From the NCBI GenBank assembly GCA_009391195.1, contig VEXB01000010.1, forward strand, positions 1 through 40,112: DNA of 40,112 bases. The letters run 5' to 3'. Below, in pieces: positions 34,745 to 40,112 of this stretch. Both the position numbers and the translations under genes were made by a program. The notes below the pieces were generated by a model. That model had not been told where the DNA came from, did not search any database, and saw only the letters and a program-made list of their open reading frames with translations. Every line of letters begins with the position of its first letter. The first letter of the stretch is position 1. This DNA comes from SAR202 cluster bacterium AC-647-P02_OGT_505m (GTDB lineage Bacteria > Chloroflexota > Dehalococcoidia > Lucifugimonadales > UBA826).

Positions 34745-36184
34745 TTAAGCTCGTTGGAATTCAGGTGTCGATGCTATGAGTTTCACGACTCCAGCGATCT
34801 TCTCCTTGCCTACGTCATCGATTTCCTGGTCTATAACTCTTATAACTCCATTTTCAGAAGCATAGTCAACAAGCTTTGACCTCGTATCATCCTTGACGTT
34901 AATTGTTCCCAAATGTTTAAGGCATATGTCAATAATGCGGTCTGCCTCAACCTCCCCATTCCCTTCAAAAGCTATTTTGCTGAACAATTCTTTTGACCCA
35001 GGAGTTTCTAGCTTGCCAAGTTCTTCAGAAGCAAAATTCATTCTCTCGACAAGAGCACCAGTGTCAATCCATGTTGTACCACCATCCCAACCCTCAACTG
35101 AGGGAGGATTACTTAACGTCTGACCCATGTACTGCATACGCAACTGTCTGCTCGAATGCTCGTATTGCGGTCGATCTACTGATTCAGTCAATCTCATGAC
35201 ACCAGTAACTAGCTCTGCCGGGCTTTTAACCTTCTCGTACCAGCAGTCTTCAGATTTAAAAAAGTCGGAGTTGAACACGAATTTCATTACTGACTTTATG
35301 TCGTAATTGCTGTCAAAATATGCCTGTACTATCTGGTTGATTGCCTCCGGATCTCTCGGAGGTTGATATGGCCACTGAGGGACTGGGGGCTCATCAGCGA
35401 CAAAAAAATGGTAGATATGCCGGGCTATAAAACGAGCTGTCGCCTCTTGCTCACAGATAATTTCAACTATGTCTTCGCCGTTGAAATTACCTTTGCGACC
35501 AAGAAATTCTTTTTCACCATCATCGTGGTCCTGAGCATCAAATTCGTAATGCCAAGAAATACGACCGTAAGGCCAATCGGAGTCACGTGCAGAACGTAAC
35601 TCCATATATTCACAATTACCAATTGTCCATCCGGTAAAAGCCCGAGCACATTCTTTCACATCATCTTCCGTGTAATTGCCAACTCCCATGGAAAAAAGTT
35701 CCAAGAGTTCTCTACCGAAATTCTCGTTAATGGAATCTTTGTGATTTTGTTGGTTATCAAGCCATATGATCATGGCGGGATCTCGCGCCATCTCTACAAG
35801 CAGATCTCTAAAATCCCCCATTGCGTACTTTTTGAACATACGTATTTGGTCTGAGAGGGGTTTGGCGTTAAGCACCTTAGGATAACCGGTAGCAAAAATA
35901 CCATGCCAGAAGAGAGTCATTTTCTCCAGTAGTGGGGCATCCGTAGTAATCATTCGATAAAGCCATGCTTCTAAACCGCTCAATCCGGCCAGCATGCTGG
36001 ATTCATCGGGGTGATACCTCCGTATAAGGTATTCGGACATCCATTGAGGACTGGATGTTTCTAAGAGTTTGTCTACAGTACCCTCGTAACCTATCTTGCC
36101 GTACTCTTCAAGCTCTTCTCTGGTGGCACCAAATCCGGCTCTTCGTGCTAGGTGAGCAATCAACTCTATTTGACTTTCAGGCAT
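34745..36184 (-). CDS. DUF1800 family protein, copy 3
   Basis: A 479-residue DUF1800 protein. Landmarks: HLARRAGFGATREEL at the start, LFWHGIFATGYPK, NENFGRELLELFSMGVGNYT, ECARAFTGW and NPPSVEGWDGGTTW. Its end, STPEFQRA, lacks the terminal cysteine of copies 1 and 2. No signal peptide is visible. AAAGGAGG precedes the ATG, the strongest ribosome site of the module. It heads the unit DUF1800-NHL-DUF1501 and is divergent from the ABC binding protein across 195 bases, where both promoters must lie. Confidence 0.92.
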   Translation of the reverse strand: MPESQIELIAHLARRAGFGATREELEEYGKIGYEGTVDKLLETSSPQWMSEYLIRRYHPDESSMLAGLSGLEAWLYRMITTDAPLLEKMTLFWHGIFATGYPKVLNAKPLSDQIRMFKKYAMGDFRDLLVEMARDPAMIIWLDNQQNHKDSINENFGRELLELFSMGVGNYTEDDVKECARAFTGWTIGNCEYMELRSARDSDWPYGRISWHYEFDAQDHDDGEKEFLGRKGNFNGEDIVEIICEQEATARFIARHIYHFFVADEPPVPQWPYQPPRDPEAINQIVQAYFDSNYDIKSVMKFVFNSDFFKSEDCWYEKVKSPAELVTGVMRLTESVDRPQYEHSSRQLRMQYMGQTLSNPPSVEGWDGGTTWIDTGALVERMNFASEELGKLETPGSKELFSKIAFEGNGEVEADRIIDICLKHLGTINVKDDTRSKLVDYASENGVIRVIDQEIDDVGKEKIAGVVKLIASTPEFQRA

Positions 36185-36379
36185 TGTTACGCCTCCTTTT
36201 CGATCAAAGCAAGAACTATCACAATGTGCATGTAATCAACGTTTAAAAGGATTCTACGAATTGCTGCCAAAAGGGTCAAGAAATTCTAGTGGAATTATCA
36301 AGCAAAATATTGGCTTTTTGGTGTAAAATCCGTGCAGATACAAAGTAGACCCATTATCAAAGAAAGGAGACCTAAGATC

Positions 36380-37528
36380 ATGAGACTATTCAGTACCTTT
36401 GTTTTGCTATTGTCCGCGATGCTACTGGCTGCTTTTGCAGTTGGATGCAGCGGCGAAAGTGAAACAGTTAAAATTGGGCTTTTAGCTCCCCAGACCGGTC
36501 CGATAGCGCAATATGCCCCAGGGTTTGAAGATGCAGCTAATGTAGCCATAGCTGAACTCAACGAGACTCATGATGGTGACTTCGTGTTTGAACTGATTGT
36601 CATGGACTCTGGTTGTGACGGTACCCAAGCAGCAACATCCGCCCAGTCACTTATTGACAGCGGAGTGTCTGTCATCGTGGGAGCCGCCTGTTCAGGCGCG
36701 ACTCTCGGAGCGATCGCAGTTGCTGCCCCTGCAGGTGTCCCAATGGTGTCTTACGCTAGCACTTCGCCTGCTGTTACCACCGCCGACGATAGTGACCACC
36801 TCTTCCGTGTCGTACCAAGCGATGCTCAACAGGCGGTTGCTCTGGCTACAGTAGCTGCTGCTTCTGGTGCCAGTAACCCGGCAGTCTTATATATGACAAA
36901 TGACTACGGAGCTGGACTTGGAGACAACTTCGCTGCCAACTGGTCCGGTAGCGTTTGCACCCAGGTAGGATACGACCCGGCTGAAGGGTCTTACGACGCA
37001 TCGACTATGGCCCAGTCGGTCATAGATGGCGGATGTGATTCTGTACTACTAATGTCCTACGCAACAGATGGCGCAGCCATTATGGAAGCATTGTCAGCAC
37101 AAGGCTTTGACGGCAGTATTCTTGGTGCTGACGGTCTGGCTGACGCTGCTTTCACGGAATCATTCACTGACGTGAGTGCTGTCGATGGACTGGTTGCTAC
37201 CAGGCCCAGACCAGGAGAAGCATCCAACGCCAAAGAGAAGTTTGAAAGCGCTTATGCGGCAGCCGGCGGATCCGACGGAGCTATTTATACTGGTGAAACC
37301 TATGACGCCATTAAGATTTCAGCTGCAGCGGTTGTGGCAGATCCTGGGGGTGACATAGTGGCTTCCTTGAAAAAGACGGGGATTAAATACGCTGGTGCCA
37401 GTGGAGAGCATACATTTGACACAGCTGGTGACGTTCTAGGCACTGGATACGAGGTATGTGAGTTTGCAGGTGCTAATTTCTCCTGCCCACAGATCTGGAC
37501 GGCCGACGGTGGATTAGCCTCTAATTAA
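36380..37528 (+). CDS. ABC importer substrate-binding lipoprotein (Leu/Ile/Val type)
   Basis: A 382-residue extracytoplasmic solute-binding protein of the LivJ/LivK type (periplasmic-binding fold I), the substrate-capturing part of a branched-chain amino-acid-type ABC importer. A lipoprotein signal is clear: MRLFSTFVLLLSAMLLAAFAVGC, with the lipidated cysteine at C23. The mature part begins VKIGLLAPQTGPIAQYA and has VSVIVGAACSGATLGAIAVAAPAGVPMVS. I start at the ATG at 36380 behind AAAGGAG (36363-36369). The gene is richer in G and C than its surroundings by eye, as expected for a highly expressed binding protein. The permease follows after 132 bases that hold two strong hairpins. Ligands of this family range from amino acids to amides and aromatics. 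Confidence 0.92.
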   Translation: MRLFSTFVLLLSAMLLAAFAVGCSGESETVKIGLLAPQTGPIAQYAPGFEDAANVAIAELNETHDGDFVFELIVMDSGCDGTQAATSAQSLIDSGVSVIVGAACSGATLGAIAVAAPAGVPMVSYASTSPAVTTADDSDHLFRVVPSDAQQAVALATVAAASGASNPAVLYMTNDYGAGLGDNFAANWSGSVCTQVGYDPAEGSYDASTMAQSVIDGGCDSVLLMSYATDGAAIMEALSAQGFDGSILGADGLADAAFTESFTDVSAVDGLVATRPRPGEASNAKEKFESAYAAAGGSDGAIYTGETYDAIKISAAAVVADPGGDIVASLKKTGIKYAGASGEHTFDTAGDVLGTGYEVCEFAGANFSCPQIWTADGGLASN

Positions 37529-37561
37529 CAGTTTCCTGAAAGCAATCGTTATCCATAGCGG

Positions 37562-37601
37562 GTCACGCCATATTCGGAATTTGAACTGGATATGGCGTGA
37601 C
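37562..37601 (+). other. RNA hairpin 1 after binding-protein gene
   Basis: GTCACGCCATAT (37562-37573) and ATATGGCGTGAC (37590-37601) form a perfect 12-bp stem with a 16-base loop, 34 bases after the binding-protein stop. There is no T run. Strong stems in this place in transporter operons usually protect the upstream mRNA from 3' decay or partly stop transcription, so binding protein exceeds permease. Confidence 0.6.
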
Positions 37602-37603
37602 TT

Positions 37604-37630
37604 GCCTACTTGCAATGACATTGCGTAGGC
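37604..37630 (+). other. RNA hairpin 2 between binding protein and permease
   Basis: GCCTAC (37604-37609) pairs with GTAGGC (37625-37630) and, after a two-base bulge, GCAAT (37612-37616) pairs with ATTGC (37620-37624) around the loop GAC. It starts two bases after hairpin 1 and ends 30 bases before the permease start. Also without a T run, so a stabiliser or processing element is more likely than a full terminator. Confidence 0.6.
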
Positions 37631-37660
37631 TACGAAACCACTCTCCCAATTCAAGGAATA

Positions 37661-40112
37661 GTGTTGGCTTTGATTAGGCTATTTCGACTCCCGTTTATTC
37701 CCAACTCATTGTGGTTCCGCAGACTTATATTGCCCTTTTTACTACTCCTAGACTCCTATTTTGGGTTGAGTTACGGGGCTGGAATCATTTCATGGACAGG
37801 CCTATTTACTGGTGACATAAAGTGGTTCATGTTGGCAGTTGAAATGTTGGTCGGAGCTTTACTGATCATTCGGCTAATACTTAACCAAACAAATCCGAAG
37901 TGGCGTACGGCAATCATCGTCTCTGTGCCAATCTTAGTGGTCTTAATTTCCTTTGAAATTCTCGAAGTTGTACTTAGTGGACTCGGCAGATCATCCACTA
38001 TGAATTTCAATTTATCCTCCATCGGACTGAGTGGTCTCTACTGGTCAGCGGTCTACCTAAGCATAGCGATAGGACTAACCCTTACATACAAAGTTCAACG
38101 ATTTGCCAATTTTGCTCAAGCTGAGATGATGCTTGTTGGGTCTTATGTCGCCCTCACTTTGATGTGGTCAGATAGATTTTTCCAAGTGTCGGATGCCCCA
38201 AAAGACGGTGTCCTCAATTGGGAATTGTTGGTTTACGCGGGTATCTGCTCATTTTTAATAGCCGGAGTCTTCGGCCTGATTATTGACCGGCTGGTTTACA
38301 GCCGATTAAGAATGCGAATGGCAACTCCTCAGGTTATGATGATCGTTTCTCTTGGAGTATCCATGGTACTTCGTGCCCTCCTCTTTATGAGATTCAGTGC
38401 AGGGACTTTCAGGTTTGTCCCAGATAGAGACTGGAGACTTGGGACATCAACCTTTGAAATGCCCACTGCGGTATTACAACTACGTCTCGGCGATAGGATT
38501 GGGGCACCTCTAATAGAACTAGCTGACGCTGTTAATCCGTATGGCTTCTCCTACTCAAAAATAGCTCTCGTAGTGGGAATATTCGGTGCGATTCTGCTTC
38601 TCTTATTTCTTTTGCACCGTACGCGGCTTGGTAGACAGATGCGGGCAGTAGCGGATAACCCAGGTTTAGCAGCATCCAGCGGGATTCACGTCGAACGAGT
38701 ACATGGTGGCACGGCTTTCCTCTCATCTGGTATCGCAGGATTCGGTGGCGCCTTACTCGCTCTAATTCTTCCCATCAATCCTGAACTGGGACTTTCTCTG
38801 CTATTACCCGCTTTCGCGGTAATCGTACTAGGCACGATTGGATCAATACCGGGTGTAATCCTTGGAGCTCTTATAGTAGGTTTGCTACGGGCTGCATCTG
38901 AACCCGTGTTGATCGGTGCGGGAAACGCTTTAGATCGCCCTACTGCCAGCGGTTTCGCAGAGGTTATGCCATTTGTTTTTCTGGTTGGACTACTAATTCT
39001 GGCCCCAAGCGGTATAGGCTCAGCGATTCAAAATTGGAATATAGAACGCATAAGAAAGAAGCGGCTGACACAACCCAATAAAACCCGTTTCATAATGGAA
39101 CTTCCATTTAACCCACTAGAAAACTTCTCAAAGGTTTTGACACTGGCAACTACTCATATTGATAAGTGCTATGACTTTATAGGCCGAATAGTGGCCCTCA
39201 CGAAAAGTATAATATTAATTATCTGTTCGCCTTTGTATTCTTATCTAATTCGACAACAAATTAATGCGAAACGCGTCGCTGGAAACATAGTAAACAGATC
39301 CCCGAAAGTGAATTTAATACCTCGAAATTGGATACGAATCGACCGTGAAACAGAAAGGGGATCATGGATAACTTTTCTTATTCTTTTTGCAGTGCTTGTA
39401 TTGATAGTTTGGCTTCTCCCAAGTGTAAGCAACCTCACAAAAACCCTTCAGGTAGCCCGAATTATCACACTTTTAGGAATCTTTGGCCTAGCTGCTTTCT
39501 CATTAAACTTGCATACCGGTATTACCGGGATGACAAATTTTGGGGTTATATTTTTCGTTGGCCTCGGTGCCGTGACAGTGGGGTTGCTATCCGCACCCGT
39601 TGAGACCAATGGGTATGGATGGAATCCATGGATAGCCACGATTATTGCTGTATCCGTGGCTGCTGTGGTCGGCTGGTTGCTAGCATATCCCACCGCTAGA
39701 CTGAGAATGGATTACTTCGCTATAGTGACTATTTCACTCGGTGAAATGCTACGGATCGCCCTCCAAGCTGAACCATTGTTACGTGCTGGTACGGTTACAT
39801 CAGCAATAGGAATATCACAATATTCCCGACCATTGGAAGACTGGTGGGAGAGTGGGCCATCAGGCATTGCAGCTACTTTACTGGGCCTACCAGTTGATGC
39901 GCCATACGTAGTCCTTCTAGCTATACTGACAACGATAACTGTCCTATTAATATGGTTTCTACTTACAACCTTACTTGCATCCCCCTGGGGACGTATTCTA
40001 CGTTCGATTAGGGATGATGAATTAGTTAGCCAACATCACGGACACAATATATTGACCCATAAAGCTGCCAGTCTTGCGTTGGGAGCAGCCATAGCAGCAC
40101 TCTCTGGTGCCC
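37661..40112 (+). CDS. Fused LivH-LivM branched-chain-type ABC permease (partial)
   Basis: I read this frame codon by codon from the GTG at 37661 to the window end (over 817 codons) and found no stop, so both permease subunits are in one protein, cut by the window edge. Residues 1-125: about three membrane segments not seen in ordinary LivH. Residues about 125-455: LivH-like, with RFANFAQAEMMLVGSYV and the ATPase-contact loop TRLGRQMRAVADNPGLAASSGI near 320. Residues about 458-567: basic linker with one hydrophobic stretch. From about 567: LivM-like, with SLNLHTGITGMTNFG and the loop WGRILRSIRDDELVSQHHG. AGGA lies 3 bases before the GTG; a TTG at 37664 is an alternative start. LivG and LivF ATPases should follow outside the window. 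Confidence 0.88.
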   Translation, partial: MLALIRLFRLPFIPNSLWFRRLILPFLLLLDSYFGLSYGAGIISWTGLFTGDIKWFMLAVEMLVGALLIIRLILNQTNPKWRTAIIVSVPILVVLISFEILEVVLSGLGRSSTMNFNLSSIGLSGLYWSAVYLSIAIGLTLTYKVQRFANFAQAEMMLVGSYVALTLMWSDRFFQVSDAPKDGVLNWELLVYAGICSFLIAGVFGLIIDRLVYSRLRMRMATPQVMMIVSLGVSMVLRALLFMRFSAGTFRFVPDRDWRLGTSTFEMPTAVLQLRLGDRIGAPLIELADAVNPYGFSYSKIALVVGIFGAILLLLFLLHRTRLGRQMRAVADNPGLAASSGIHVERVHGGTAFLSSGIAGFGGALLALILPINPELGLSLLLPAFAVIVLGTIGSIPGVILGALIVGLLRAASEPVLIGAGNALDRPTASGFAEVMPFVFLVGLLILAPSGIGSAIQNWNIERIRKKRLTQPNKTRFIMELPFNPLENFSKVLTLATTHIDKCYDFIGRIVALTKSIILIICSPLYSYLIRQQINAKRVAGNIVNRSPKVNLIPRNWIRIDRETERGSWITFLILFAVLVLIVWLLPSVSNLTKTLQVARIITLLGIFGLAAFSLNLHTGITGMTNFGVIFFVGLGAVTVGLLSAPVETNGYGWNPWIATIIAVSVAAVVGWLLAYPTARLRMDYFAIVTISLGEMLRIALQAEPLLRAGTVTSAIGISQYSRPLEDWWESGPSGIAATLLGLPVDAPYVVLLAILTTITVLLIWFLLTTLLASPWGRILRSIRDDELVSQHHGHNILTHKAASLALGAAIAALSGA

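Overview
The window looks like a piece of a marine, heterotrophic, moderately low-GC bacterial chromosome. Its gene content resembles what is reported for SAR202-group Chloroflexota: several enolase-superfamily (mandelate racemase-like) enzymes, luciferase-like flavin monooxygenases, GMC oxidoreductases, SDR enzymes and MFS carriers packed together as a catabolic gene collection. This assignment is an inference from gene content. No rRNA, tRNA or marker gene here fixes the taxonomy; the only conserved housekeeping-type gene is a YajQ homologue. I saw no tRNA, rRNA, CRISPR array, transposase or phage gene. No stretch over about 300 bases lacks a gene.

Layout. 1-172: intergenic, with a perfect 11-bp hairpin. 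173-2824: aldo/keto reductase (-) divergent from GMC oxidoreductase 1 (+). 2940-5422: first NHL-repeat / DUF1800 pair (+). 5503-6981: YajQ and a D-2-hydroxyacid dehydrogenase (-). 7197-8765: GMC oxidoreductase 2 (+). 8847-12886: a minus-strand operon of a galactonate-dehydratase-like enolase, an aspartoacylase-like deacylase, an M19 dipeptidase and an HpcH/HpaI aldolase. 13104-15823: luciferase-like monooxygenase and GMC oxidoreductase 3 (+). 15932-18577: an 881-residue zinc-ribbon polytopic membrane protein, followed by a broken zinc-ribbon remnant. 18692-20097: SnoaL-like protein and F420-type LLM oxidoreductase (-). 20214-22251: second enolase-superfamily enzyme and an SDR (+). 22313-28176: MFS exporter, RraA-like protein, SirB1-like protein, gamma-glutamyltransferase-like hydrolase and third enolase-superfamily enzyme (all -). 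28331-30841: second NHL / DUF1800 pair (-). 31025-36184: third module, DUF1800-NHL-DUF1501, followed by an MFS carrier (-). 36380-end: branched-chain amino-acid-type ABC importer, with a lipoprotein binding protein, two tandem RNA hairpins, and a fused LivH-LivM permease that runs off the window.

How it fits together. The 8847-12886 operon reads as a short pathway. Amide or ester conjugates could be opened by the deacylase and dipeptidase, an aldonic acid dehydrated by the DgoD-like enzyme to a 2-keto-3-deoxy acid, and that acid cleaved by the HpcH/HpaI aldolase. The GMC, AKR, SDR and hydroxyacid dehydrogenases could feed it with oxidised sugars or alcohols. The least explained element is the three-fold repeated NHL/DUF1800 module (once with DUF1501). 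All copies lack an obvious export signal, and all three NHL proteins share a conserved non-NHL insert. This is my candidate for an undescribed system.
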